From: Theristus sp. LFF4_11
Taxonomy: Eukaryota > Nematoda > Chromadorea > Monhysterida > Xyalidae
Reading direction: 5' to 3'
NCBI GenBank assembly: GCA_030248135.1
Contig: JASANC010004629.1
Coordinates: 25,995 to 89,994 of the forward strand
Length of the DNA stretch: 64,000 nt
The notes beneath the pieces are model-generated. The model ran no database searches. It was not told the origin of the DNA and saw only the letters and a list, made by a program, of their open reading frames with translations. The translations under genes and the position numbers were made by a program. Below, one piece after another: positions 61,201 to 64,000 of the stretch; the stretch's first letter is position 1, and every line of letters starts with the position of its first letter.

Positions 61201-63476
61201 GAACCACTTGAATACAAAACTTGAACACAAACTTAATTACACAACAACAACCAACAAACTGAATCAATAAAGCAATCAGACCTCATTGTCAACCCCTTTG
61301 AAAAATTGTTATTTCAAAAAACGCAACAACAAAACTGCAGGCGTCAGTCTAAATGGCAACGGATACGTCGCAATGAAACGACGCAGCTGGGACCCGCGCA
61401 AGGAGTGCAAGATTGAACTGATGTTTCGTAGTTTCGCTCGCGACGGACTGATTTTCTACATTGGAAAAGAGGTCTGTGGTTTGGAACTTGGAAGGAAGCT
61501 GTGATAAAAAAAAGTTTGTTTGATCACTTTCACCCCGACGTTGTTGTTGTTGTTGTTGTTGTTGCTGGGATTTTTGGCGATGTTTTTTAGCCAGGGCTAA
61601 CCCAGAGAAGCGTACAGAACGCCCGACGTCAAGCCATTTGATTGATTGATTGGTTGATTTGACTCACAATTCTGATTTTATCGATTTTTGCAGCGCGACT
61701 TTCTGTCGATCGAACTGAGCGGTGGCCGTGTACTGGCGCAGTTCGATTTTGGTTCCGGTCGCCAACAGGTGAGACGGCGGCACCACGGAGAAAAACAATT
61801 CAGTTCAATTCAAAATGAATAAAATGTGCAGGGCATTTCTCAGTTCTAGTAAACTTTTGTTACTGACATATCCACAATAAACTGAGAATGTTCTACACAA
61901 CCTAATTGTTCGTAACAATTTTGTCATTTTCACTTGTCCTTTATTTTTGTCAATGATAACCCATTTTTCGTGTTCATTGCGTGCCAGTTCTTTTTGTTAA
62001 TTCGAATATTCGAGCGACCTTTTTCACTTAACTCCTCGTGTTTTCTTTAAATTCTTTAATAAATTTCAGTTTTTAATAATCTATAATTTTTTTCAAATCA
62101 GGTAATGTCCGAACGGGACTACAACGACGGCGAGTGGCATTTGGTGCGTCTGACGCATCACTACGAAAGCACGCGAGTCACACTGGCTGTCGATCAAGAC
62201 CCGCGTAAACGCAACATGCTTCACAGTTTTTTAATGATTTCGAGAGAAAAAAAATCATGTTTTCCTTGGAGAAATCGGAAATGTAACCGAATATTTTCAA
62301 AAAAAGACGTTTGAAGTTGCAACTTAGTGACAAAAAAAATTTTCAGCCGTCTCCGGTGAAGCACCCGGTGACCAGTTCGAGTTGACGGTGTTGAAGCAAG
62401 ATGGTCGTGATGCTGAAAACGATGTCTATTATATCGGTGGCCTGCCGCTGTCTGTGTCGAGGTGTGCTTTTGAAAAATATCAGTTTTGAATTGTACTGGG
62501 TGGAACTTCTTTGCGGCCCGTGGGTTGGTTGACGGGCTCTTTTTGGAGTAGATTACGCTGATTGGTTGTTGATGGCGCGGTTGATGTTGATAAAGTCCAG
62601 TTGATTGGTTATATTGATGGCGCGGTTGATGTTGATAAAGTCCAGTTGTTTGAGTGAAGTTGTTTCCGAATACGAGTGTTCCAAGAGAGAACTCTTTCCA
62701 AATGAAGTTTCCGAGAAAAAAACACCAAACTCGCGCAGCAGTGCCGTGTCGACGCACGGTTTCGTCGGCTGTATCGACCACGTGAAGCTGGAGGACATGA
62801 TGATCAACTTGAACTACGAGCCGCATGTTCGTTTTGTTTTTTTCGTCTTTCTCCTTTTCGTTTGTTTTCCGTTTTGGTGGCACCGTGTTTTTTCTTGTTT
62901 GGTCCTGTTTCGATTGGAGCGAGTCGCCACACAGAATGATGATTTTCATTGCTTTTATTACATTCGACGTTCCGAGCGAAAAAACGTTTGATCTGATGTA
63001 TCGATGATTCTGTGCACTCACCCAAAAAGGCGGGCATACGCGAAACCGTAGAAAAAACATCAAAAAAAATTGCGATTGTCTTGGAGAATCGTTGATTTTT
63101 TCTGTTTTAAGTGCATTGGTTGGTAGCAGTCGTAGGCCGCATATTTTGCTGTTCCTATTCTGTACACCACCGTGAAGCAATACAACAATGGATTTCAGAA
63201 GTCCAACAGAACTCAATCATAAAATCACACAACACAATTCTAAAACAAAACAAAACAACTCAGGTGAAAATCTCGAAAGGCATCGACTACGGCTGCCCGG
63301 ACACAACGGTGAAAGTGATTTCCAGTCGTCTGCCAACCGAGCCGGGCGGCACGGTCGAGCCGACTGTTCAGTTCGCGAATTTAACGATGCAAAACGGTCA
63401 AGTGGAGATCAGTTTTCGATTCAAAACAAAAACGTCGGCCGCTGATTTGCTGCTGTTGACGGATGGCTTGGGACAG
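10179..63476 (+). CDS. epi-1: Laminin subunit alpha (alpha-3/5 type), 5' 65 exons
   Basis: One gene fills 53 kb and runs off the right edge. I joined 65 exons with consistent phases, 9759 bases, 3253 residues. Order: signal peptide (about 1-26), LN (about 30-322), LE1-11 (about 329-887), L4b (888-1455), LE12-15 (1456-1660), LE16 split by L4a (1661-1900), LE17-22 (to about 2201), coiled coil (2202-2779), LG1 (2780-2994), LG2 (2995-3182) and the start of LG3. Laminin alpha pairs through the coiled coil with beta and gamma chains; LN drives network assembly and LG domains bind integrin and dystroglycan at the cell surface. The 22 LE modules with both L4b and L4a match the alpha-3/5 class, hence epi-1 rather than lam-3 in worm terms. 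The start ATG at 10179 gives a good signal peptide. LG3 to LG5 are missing from the window. Family identity is certain; the paralogue assignment is inference. Confidence 0.92.
11911..12250 (+). repeat. 31-bp minisatellite starting at the exon 4 donor
   Basis: About ten copies of a 31-bp unit (aacactcgtagtgtaacatc plus gtaacaacagc). The array begins a few bases after the exon 4 donor (gccg|gtaacaaaac). A period of 31 keeps all three minus frames open, which produces false Cys/Leu-rich open frames. Confidence 0.95.
13115..13409. mobile_element. Palindromic MITE with about 65-bp inverted repeats
   Basis: The left end gtggtcagttctatataaag and the right end are inverted copies for about 65 bases, including a shared block ctccagggtgttccaaaa. 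It lies directly after laminin exon 6 in its intron. Confidence 0.8.
13540..13664. repeat. Fold-back family P fragment
   Basis: Three tandem-like copies of gaccaaccaatcagc(g/t). The same aaccaatcagctgatt core forms the ends of the family P elements elsewhere in the gene. The fragment abuts the Tc1-like MITE at 13665. Confidence 0.5.
13665..13902. mobile_element. Tc1-like MITE
   Basis: Flanked by TA. The ends CAGTGGCGGGCGAAAGTTTG and (inverted) CATTGGCGGCCAAAAGTTTG are imperfect inverted repeats of about 28 bases. Ends starting CA(G/T)TGGCGG with TA duplication are typical of Tc1 relatives. There is no transposase inside 238 bp. Confidence 0.75.
14019..24649 (+). CDS. epi-1: Laminin exons 7-19: end of LN and LE modules 1-11
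   Basis: Exons 14019-14152, 14983-15059, 15435-15547, 16187-16277, 16872-17056, 18351-18447, 19750-19887, 20436-20573, 21232-21369, 21738-21872, 22597-22761, 23815-23973, 24507-24649. Each LE module has eight cysteines; LE1 opens [10 protein letters not shown] after [10 protein letters not shown]. Exons 13-18 (19750-23973) each encode exactly one LE module and are phase 1-1, so skipping any of them would keep the frame. Three of them are exactly 138 bp (exons 13, 14, 15). LE11 ends [14 protein letters not shown], the usual transition to a globular L4 domain. LE modules form the rigid rod of the short arm. Confidence 0.92.
14150..14704 (+). repeat. About 80-bp minisatellite that includes the exon 7 splice donor
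   Basis: Seven units of 77-81 bp. The first unit starts at the true donor of exon 7 (gagacag|gtgcgctgc), and each later unit repeats tagacaggtgcgctgcg. Each unit also contains the partial palindrome tacggtagataccgta. Confidence 0.95.
15751..15954. mobile_element. MITE family T, copy 1
   Basis: TA-flanked. Ends acagtaaagtcttgcatat and (inverted) caccgtaaagtcttgcatat. The internal sequence, including gtttcccgccgtgtgaca, is shared with the copy at 22194-22426. Confidence 0.75.
16625..16815 (+). mobile_element. tRNA-derived SINE family S1, diverged copy
   Basis: Contains the B-box-like gcgatcgagccccgcc, the shared body (aatgacagagaacactcgat, ggcgttctgtatacgcgttt) and an AAC-rich tail. The A-box part is degraded. 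Confidence 0.65.
17057..17530 (+). repeat. 80-bp minisatellite starting at the exon 11 donor
   Basis: Six units of exactly 80 bp (gtcggtgctgcttgctttcg at 17057, then every 80 bases). The first unit begins at the donor of laminin exon 11 (tgcatg|gtcggtgc). Units differ by a few bases only. Confidence 0.95.
17549..18009. mobile_element. TA-flanked element with poly-C blocks
   Basis: Ends ccgtattacctctattaaac and (inverted) ccgtattacctctaataaac form near-perfect inverted repeats inside TA duplications. Just inside each end are runs of C8-C11 alternating with aaaaataa, so both termini are C-rich on the plus strand. Confidence 0.75.
18687..19488. mobile_element. Non-autonomous DNA element K, about 800 bp
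   Basis: TA-flanked. Ends gagttggtaaaaaaccgg and (inverted) gggttggcacaggaaaaaaa. The subterminal parts have many aaaaccggtttt motifs. No transposase frame is seen. Confidence 0.7.
20038..20100. repeat. AT-rich low-complexity tract
   Basis: Almost only A and T, made of repeated tttaaaatttaaa motifs, in the intron before laminin exon 14. Confidence 0.8.
20235..20385 (+). mobile_element. SINE family S1 copy
   Basis: Starts gtcaccgctcgtggcctggg, has the B-box-like gggggatcgagccccgcc, and ends catcgcct. It lacks the AAC tail. Confidence 0.75.
20854..21040 (+). mobile_element. Harbinger-like MITE family R, copy 1
   Basis: Flanked by TTA. Left end ggcgcgtttagcaattagtt; right end inverted ggcggaaacaccatttagtt. 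Internally it has the palindromic gtgcgtacgcac and cgatttagaaatcg. A second copy in reverse orientation is at 51901-52091. A 3-bp TTA duplication is typical of PIF/Harbinger; class assignment is inference. Confidence 0.7.
22194..22426. mobile_element. MITE family T, copy 2
   Basis: TA-flanked, ends ccgtaatgtcatgcatataa and (inverted) ccgtgaagtcttgcatataa. It shares its body with 15751-15954. A third, partial copy lies at about 22796-22892. Confidence 0.75.
23033..23270 (-). mobile_element. MITE family A, copy 2
   Basis: Complete reverse-oriented copy between TA duplications (TATGACCC ... CCACAATA). It lies in the intron before laminin exon 18. Confidence 0.85.
25114..32902 (+). CDS. epi-1: Laminin exons 20-31: L4b globular domain
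   Basis: Exons 25114-25227, 25550-25685, 26423-26595, 27346-27517, 28045-28133, 28919-29094, 29537-29746, 30569-30740, 31001-31130, 31740-31888, 32153-32268, 32808-32902. About 568 residues. It opens [16 protein letters not shown] and contains [45 protein letters not shown] and the closing [17 protein letters not shown]. These are the features of the large domain unique to alpha-3/5 type chains (L4b). Exon 25 starts only 11 bp after a MITE; the donor of exon 31 lies at the edge of another MITE (see findings). Confidence 0.88.
25437..25519. mobile_element. Fold-back hairpin family H, copy 1
   Basis: Arms ggcgcattcatgttgcagta and its inverse enclose ctatag; each arm is about 35 bases. It lies 30 bp upstream of laminin exon 21. 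Relatives are at 45127-45255 and 59176-59274. Confidence 0.7.
26621..26858 (+). mobile_element. MITE family A, copy 3
   Basis: Complete copy with TA duplications, 25 bp downstream of the donor of laminin exon 22. Confidence 0.85.
27068..27310 (+). repeat. Degenerate tandem repeat, about 45-50 bp unit
   Basis: Five units around gcaattccgggactttggaa; two central units share ctttttgaaaatttcaacga exactly. It lies just upstream of laminin exon 23. Confidence 0.75.
28661..28907 (+). mobile_element. MITE family A, copy 4
   Basis: Nearly complete copy; the left TA has become TG. Its right end is 11 bp from the acceptor of laminin exon 25, so the branch point and part of the acceptor region must lie inside the MITE. 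Confidence 0.85.
29349..29509. mobile_element. Fold-back family P, best copy
   Basis: Inverted ends tacagtcgaactctaaatta and (inverted) tactgcagtcgaactcgaaa, each followed by caatcagctgattgg-like and cacgtgatgcatg-like arms. Other copies are at 38283-38410, 39370-39520, 40661-40845, 44769-44912, 48926-49096, 49830-50007 and 53310-53480. Confidence 0.75.
29763..29959 (+). mobile_element. SINE family S1, near full-length copy
   Basis: About 195 bp: a tRNA-like head with an A-box-like tggtggtagtgcg and B-box-like gggggatcgagccccgcc, a unique body (gaaaactcgatgggcgccct), then catcgcctaaaaatccc and an AAC-rich tail. The head and tail structure marks a tRNA-derived SINE moved by a LINE enzyme. Confidence 0.85.
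32904..33112 (-). mobile_element. MITE family A, copy 5 (truncated)
   Basis: Starts TATGACCTATTTT directly in the donor of laminin exon 31 and breaks off after tgacgtcattta; the far end is missing. Confidence 0.85.
33365..33554 (+). mobile_element. SINE family S1 copy
   Basis: Full head, B box and body, with an AAC tail (cacaacaacaaaaaat). The head resembles 29763-29959 closely. Confidence 0.85.
33602..35932 (+). CDS. epi-1: Laminin exons 32-35: LE12-15 and first half of LE16
   Basis: Exons 33602-33718, 34093-34291, 34722-34893, 35792-35932. LE12 ([18 protein letters not shown]) through LE15 ([18 protein letters not shown]) are complete. The last exon ends in [19 protein letters not shown], the split LE module that precedes an L4a domain. 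Confidence 0.9.
34541..34567 (+). repeat. TTGA microsatellite
   Basis: About six copies of ttga/gatt in the intron before laminin exon 34. Confidence 0.85.
35159..35656 (+). repeat. Direct repeat of 120-146 bp flanking a MITE
   Basis: Unit 1 (35159-35278) and unit 2 (35511-35656) share tactcgggaacaattgtggg through gattgggcgccaacgccgtc and end aaagta. Unit 2 has extra copies of the 13-bp motif gtcaaatatgccg. A family A MITE lies exactly between them. Confidence 0.9.
35277..35512 (+). mobile_element. MITE family A, copy 6
   Basis: Complete copy with TA on both sides, sitting exactly at the junction of the direct repeat 35159-35656. Confidence 0.85.
36225..38119 (+). CDS. epi-1: Laminin exons 36-38: L4a globular domain
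   Basis: Exons 36225-36408, 36768-36940, 37868-38119. Landmarks are [43 protein letters not shown], and the carboxyl part [18 protein letters not shown], ending in the second half of the split LE ([13 protein letters not shown]). A His/Asp-rich insert ([10 protein letters not shown]) near 38032-38065 is not typical of the family. Confidence 0.9.
37171..37368 (-). mobile_element. SINE family S1 copy, reverse
   Basis: Reverse orientation: TTG tail (inverse of AAC), body, then ggcggggctcgatcccccga and gcactaccaccaggccacga. Confidence 0.85.
37676..37782. repeat. Dispersed repeat S3, copy 1
   Basis: About 100 bp with ctctgcatttcggcctggcc and tatgcagaagaggggtggcc. Other copies are at 49147-49231 and 61107-61210. 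Type unknown. Confidence 0.7.
38593..38706. mobile_element. Perfect 51-bp inverted repeat with 12-bp loop
   Basis: Left arm 38593-38643 and right arm 38656-38706 are exact reverse complements; the loop is cgcatcatggtt. Ends are CGGTGTCA. Likely a very young MITE. The same terminal octamer ends the element at 59617-59795. Confidence 0.9.
38851..45123 (+). CDS. epi-1: Laminin exons 39-45: rest of LE16, LE17-22
   Basis: Exons 38851-38979, 39554-39672, 40286-40372, 40888-41099, 43795-43895, 44584-44764, 44980-45123. Modules include [17 protein letters not shown] (LE17), [16 protein letters not shown] (LE18), [16 protein letters not shown] and [17 protein letters not shown] (LE20), and [17 protein letters not shown] (LE21). 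Two acceptors are atypical: exon 42 follows an alternating CG run (cgcgcgcgcgcag) and exon 45 follows gaacgcgcag, neither with a T tract. Reading frame and homology nevertheless demand them. Confidence 0.9.
39714..39943 (+). mobile_element. MITE family A, copy 7
   Basis: TA-flanked copy 41 bp downstream of laminin exon 40. About 8 bp are missing from the right subterminal block (cagtggtttaaa). Confidence 0.85.
40661..40845. mobile_element. Fold-back family P copy
   Basis: Arms aatcgaacactaaattatag and its degenerate inverse, with ccaatcagcgg near the right end; it lies directly upstream of laminin exon 42. Confidence 0.6.
41273..42241 (+). repeat. 5' LTR, interrupted
   Basis: Matches the right LTR at 41273-41477 and 42023-42241; bases 41478-42022 are an insertion absent from the right LTR. 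Confidence 0.9.
41478..42022 (-). pseudogene. 545-bp insertion with an EB-module gene fragment
   Basis: On the minus strand an ATG at 42010 opens a frame with the EB-module cysteine pattern: [40 protein letters not shown]. It reaches a good donor (ttcag|gtaaac) at 41763. EB modules occur in nematode secreted and membrane proteins. There is no obvious signal peptide, and no downstream coding exon is seen, so this looks like a moved gene piece rather than a working gene. No inverted or direct repeats at its ends explain how it arrived. Confidence 0.55.
42243..42260 (+). promoter_or_regulatory. LTR retrotransposon primer binding site (tRNA-Gln)
   Basis: tggaggtcccaccgagat is complementary over 18 bases to the 3' end of a eukaryotic tRNA-Gln including CCA (recalled from known tRNA-Gln sequences). 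It lies one base after the 5' LTR. Confidence 0.8.
42261..43250 (+). other. Internal region of the LTR element
   Basis: Mostly noncoding. A 236-residue open frame starts within the LTR (42121) and runs to 42831; it is Arg/Ser/Gly-rich without known domains. Bases 42560-42660 have repeated cggtctccg(t/a)gactcaaaccga motifs. Confidence 0.6.
43251..43264 (+). promoter_or_regulatory. Polypurine tract
   Basis: gggggagtagggta lies one base before the 3' LTR, as expected for plus-strand priming. Confidence 0.7.
43266..43689 (+). repeat. 3' LTR
   Basis: 424 bp, TG...CA ends, nearly identical to the split 5' LTR. It includes ataaaagtggcg and repeated gtcgttttaataaaagt motifs. Confidence 0.9.
43897..44146 (-). 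mobile_element. MITE family A, copy 8
   Basis: Its first bases (TAAGGACCTATTTT) start inside the donor of laminin exon 43 (ccag|gtaagg). The right end ccacaata is intact. Confidence 0.85.
45127..45255. mobile_element. Fold-back hairpin family H, copy 2
   Basis: Arms gcattcatgaacgcagtatt and agcgaaatactgcttcatga with a central tatagctatgcggtcacgag; less perfect than the other copies. It immediately follows laminin exon 45. Confidence 0.6.
45615..52971 (+). CDS. epi-1: Laminin exons 46-55: coiled-coil arm
   Basis: Exons 45615-45766, 46272-46481, 46888-47065, 47749-47903, 48288-48432, 48752-48893, 50043-50268, 51291-51474, 52194-52387, 52825-52971. The arm begins [15 protein letters not shown], the cysteine pair that links the three chains, and runs about 578 residues of heptad-rich helix (e.g. 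[53 protein letters not shown]). It winds with beta and gamma chains. The start of exon 52 is ambiguous: acceptors at 50042 and 50072 are both in phase and differ by 10 residues; I chose the better consensus (tttccag). Confidence 0.88.
47101..47318 (-). mobile_element. tRNA-derived SINE, family S4
   Basis: On the minus strand the head has an excellent A box (tagcgcaggtg) and B box (agttcgaacct) in tRNA spacing, followed by a non-tRNA body. The tRNA-like cloverleaf does not close well, so a working tRNA gene is unlikely. Confidence 0.6.
47326..47521 (-). mobile_element. tRNA-derived SINE, family S5
   Basis: On the minus strand: head with tagtcaagtgg (A box) and gcattcgaatt (B box), then a body and an AAC tail (plus strand gttgttgttgttgttgtt). 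It sits directly upstream of the S4 element. Confidence 0.55.
47631..47673. mobile_element. Minimal derivative of element K
   Basis: A 43-bp sequence made only of the two termini of element K (ggattggtaaaaaaaccgg and ccatgccaaccc). Confidence 0.6.
49147..49231. repeat. Dispersed repeat S3, copy 2
   Basis: Same core as 37676-37782; immediately followed by the TTG tail of a reverse S1 SINE. Confidence 0.65.
49233..49410 (-). mobile_element. SINE S1 reverse copy with long tail
   Basis: About 19 TTG units (49233-49291) form an unusually long AAC tail. The body follows, but the tRNA-like head is lost after cacccctaagg. Confidence 0.8.
50284..50527 (-). mobile_element. SINE S1 reverse copy, diverged
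   Basis: TTG tail, body (gtacagaacgccgtcgagta) and head (gttaccaccaagccacgagc) are recognisable but mutated, with a short internal duplication of the cctatacacc part. Confidence 0.75.
50845..51045. repeat. Dispersed repeat S2, copy 1
   Basis: About 200 bp beginning with a TTG run and gttttgcggctgccgagtg; shares catatggctgtgttttcc-like and cacctgccgggataccaa-like blocks with 59955-60145. Reverse orientation would give an AAC tail, so it may be another SINE. Confidence 0.65.
51051..51255 (-). mobile_element. SINE S1 reverse copy, near full length
   Basis: TTG tail, ttaggcgatgtttttagcca, body, ggcggggctcgatcccccga and the head ending ccacgagcggtgac. It ends 35 bp before laminin exon 53, so that exon's acceptor region abuts the SINE head. 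Confidence 0.85.
51901..52091 (-). mobile_element. Harbinger-like MITE family R, copy 2
   Basis: Reverse copy of 20854-21040 with TAA/TTTA at its ends, only modestly diverged. Confidence 0.7.
53310..53480. mobile_element. Fold-back family P copy
   Basis: Inverted arms acaactagctgattggttgg and (inverted) caattagctgattggttggt, with a tgcatgca-rich centre. Confidence 0.65.
53601..62826 (+). CDS. epi-1: Laminin exons 56-64: LG1 and LG2 domains
   Basis: Exons 53601-53878, 59379-59487, 60169-60261, 60586-60751, 61341-61471, 61694-61768, 62102-62204, 62347-62461, 62688-62826. LG1 has [55 protein letters not shown] and [20 protein letters not shown]2 has [36 protein letters not shown] and [20 protein letters not shown] domains bind cell-surface receptors. 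The intron between exons 56 and 57 is 5.5 kb and carries a LINE. The start of exon 64 is uncertain: the only in-phase acceptor (gttccaagag before 62688) is weak. Confidence 0.85.
54584..54913 (+). other. Unexplained 109-codon open frame
   Basis: An open frame in A-rich DNA next to the LINE tail. Its middle ([19 protein letters not shown]) looks protein-like. It is not an expected laminin exon and has no flanking laminin-phase splice sites. Possibly part of another mobile element or a chance frame. Confidence 0.25.
55080..58020 (-). pseudogene. LINE ORF2: endonuclease and reverse transcriptase, two frameshifts
   Basis: Three minus-strand segments form one protein. The segment about 58020-57528 holds the end of the AP-like endonuclease ([44 protein letters not shown]). 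The segment 57525-55450 holds the linker and the RT with its catalytic motifs [32 protein letters not shown] and YADDVKIY (near 55915). The segment 55448-55080 is the carboxyl end ([34 protein letters not shown]). Single-base shifts near 57525 and near 55445 break the frame; apart from these the frame is open, so the copy is young but not active as it stands. Endonuclease catalytic residues upstream of the break were not all checked. Confidence 0.85.
58056..59162 (-). CDS. LINE ORF1 protein, probable RNA-binding
   Basis: A 368-residue open frame upstream of ORF2. It has an acidic/Ser-rich start, a coiled-coil-like stretch ([20 protein letters not shown]) and a carboxyl half resembling LINE ORF1 RRM-type regions ([38 protein letters not shown]). 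ORF1 proteins package LINE RNA. No ATG begins the frame; the first in-frame ATG lies near 58870, so the start is uncertain or 5'-truncated. Confidence 0.7.
   Translation of the reverse strand: MRYRRIKATTWCPGGAGLINYSSADDQTGTQEDEAIHAERIADVAREKIQKTSNTADEQSTEKVSSANEIPTGDDVSISSRDSNNSDDDGGSMGGEDMAALVGLVKTLVATVEKLMQQNQVLVETIKNNCSIQQAPDESYGRPPEHLRSLPADTAELYSVDKSVRGQQNSITELAERQSKKANIVIEKWPESTPRVTVVGEARGNETDNPELKTIREKVHELGGDPTKVDCVFRMGAIRSDKARPLKVICSDDGQTKRLMLGRAASELFHRQGVTKFNQTYIRSDLTHMQRLLEFRAQSVLAFLRQKMSRTGRTFVLRGSDTDPLAIYEKFQDRRVRFFADPFDFKLCDLIDSELKAGPRAGAVVEQH
59176..59274. mobile_element. Fold-back hairpin family H, copy 3
   Basis: Arms gcattcatgaagcagtattt and its inverse around an acataaaaacatgg-like centre. 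It abuts the 5' end of the LINE. Confidence 0.7.
59617..59795. mobile_element. MITE with CGGTGTCA ends
   Basis: Inverted ends cggtgtcatgccatattttg with further internal inverted copies (tgccatattttgacctaccc). The terminal octamer is the same as in the perfect hairpin at 38593-38706. Confidence 0.75.
59955..60145. repeat. Dispersed repeat S2, copy 2
   Basis: Same order of blocks as 50845-51045 (ttgcggctggcgactg, catatggctgcgttttcc, acctgccgggatgccaag), just upstream of laminin exon 58. Confidence 0.65.
61107..61210. repeat. Dispersed repeat S3, copy 3
   Basis: Carries ctctgcatttcggccttggc and catatgcagaagaggggtgg, as in the other two copies. Confidence 0.65.
61541..61622 (-). mobile_element. 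SINE S1, tail-end fragment
   Basis: TTG tail plus ggcgatgttttttagccagg and agaagcgtacagaacgcc; the rest is missing, as in 5'-truncated retroposition. Confidence 0.75.
62560..62648 (+). repeat. 43-bp tandem duplication
   Basis: Two units containing gatggcgcggttgatgttga and taaagtccagtt, 40 bp upstream of the weak acceptor of laminin exon 64. Confidence 0.85.
63264..63476 (+). CDS. epi-1: Laminin exon 65: start of LG3
   Basis: A phase 0/0 exon after caactcag. It encodes the LG2-LG3 linker ([16 protein letters not shown]) and the first LG3 strands ([32 protein letters not shown]). The donor is cag|gtgtgtg. LG3 continues outside the window. Confidence 0.88.
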
Positions 63477-63649
63477 GTGTGTGTGTGATGTGTGTTTTTT
63501 TCTCGTTTGCTGTTCGCTGATTGGCTGTGAATGCCGAAGTTTCGGTTGTTGTACAGCACTTTTTCACACTTTTCCGTCTTGTTTTTTTTGCTCGATTATG
63601 TTTGGTATATCGTTTTTCAACCACAGTGTACAACGCCAAAAATGGTGGA

Positions 63650-63845
63650 CCTACAAGTATGGTATCTACCGTAGTCGGTCCCGGCACGATAGCGGTAGAA
63701 GTTTCGTGATTGTCAAAGGGGATTTTTTTTGAAATTAATGGGAATAGGAGTAAAAAAATAGGGTACTCTATTGCTGCACGAATCGTTTCTGACGGTCAAT
63801 GAGATGCAATGAGATTGTGTCGAGACCGAATACGGTAGATGCGCT
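63650..63845. repeat. Dispersed relative of the exon 7 minisatellite
   Basis: Ends tatggtatctaccgtagtcg and (inverted) catctaccgtattcggtctc resemble the minisatellite unit of 14150-14704. It lies in the intron after exon 65. A shorter relative is at about 23405-23455. Confidence 0.5.
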
Positions 63846-63924
63846 CGTGGTTTCCGCAGCAATGGATGCCGACAACCGAAAGACAGTTTTTTGCTTTTCG
63901 GACGATGACTTCTGTGGTATTACC

Positions 63925-64000
63925 ATTTCGTTTAGTTCTGCGACTCAATCCTATTGCAGACGTACAAAAACAATCAGTTTCATGCTTGACGCAACAAATC
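63925..64000. repeat. Dispersed repeat E, partial at the window edge
   Basis: Begins gttctgcgactcaatcc, then ttgcagacgtacaaaaac. Similar sequence is at about 25995-26060, 29965-30040 and, inverted or partial, 31305-31480 and 23505-23600. Confidence 0.5.

Overview
This is nuclear DNA of a nematode. The evidence is a cuticle collagen with the nematode-specific amino-terminal domain (minus strand, 3352-4884), introns that mostly end in TTTTCAG or TTTCAG, GC-rich exons in T-rich introns, and a laminin alpha of the invertebrate alpha-3/5 type. The species cannot be named from the sequence. Introns are unusually long and full of small DNA transposons and SINEs, unlike the compact genes of Caenorhabditis.

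Layout: 36-189 is the last coding exon of a casein kinase I alpha gene (kin-19-like). 190-2659 is its 3' UTR plus intergenic DNA. 2660-2845 is a phase 0/0 open exon of unknown gene. 3352-4884 (minus) is the collagen. 6449-7166 (plus) holds the last two exons of a RING-H2 ubiquitin-ligase-like gene. 7167-10178 is intergenic. From 10179 to beyond the right edge lies one laminin alpha gene. I could join 65 consecutive exons (9759 coding bases, 3253 residues) with every splice phase consistent: signal peptide, LN domain, 11 LE modules, a large L4b domain, LE12-15, an L4a domain inserted in LE16, LE16-22, the coiled-coil arm, LG1, LG2 and the start of LG3. The rest of LG3 to LG5 lies to the right of the window. 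The architecture with 22 LE modules and L4b plus L4a matches the alpha-3/5 class (C. elegans epi-1, Drosophila LanA, vertebrate LAMA5).

The laminin introns carry most of the mobile DNA. They hold a family of roughly 235-bp TA-flanked MITEs (seven intronic copies plus one upstream of the gene); at least three tRNA-derived SINE families with AAC tails; palindromic fold-back elements; Tc1-like and Harbinger-like MITEs; a non-autonomous LTR retrotransposon with a tRNA-Gln primer site and a gene fragment inserted antisense in its 5' LTR; and a nearly complete CR1/Jockey-type LINE with two frameshifts inside the LG1 domain intron. Three minisatellites each begin exactly at a laminin splice donor, and two MITE copies supply the bases of laminin splice donors. 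These splice-site and repeat relationships are the most unusual part of the window.

Functionally the genes are independent. Laminin alpha is the long arm of the basement-membrane trimer, the collagen belongs to the cuticle, CK1 alpha is a Wnt and cell-cycle kinase, and the RING protein is a probable E3 ligase. No operon is evident.
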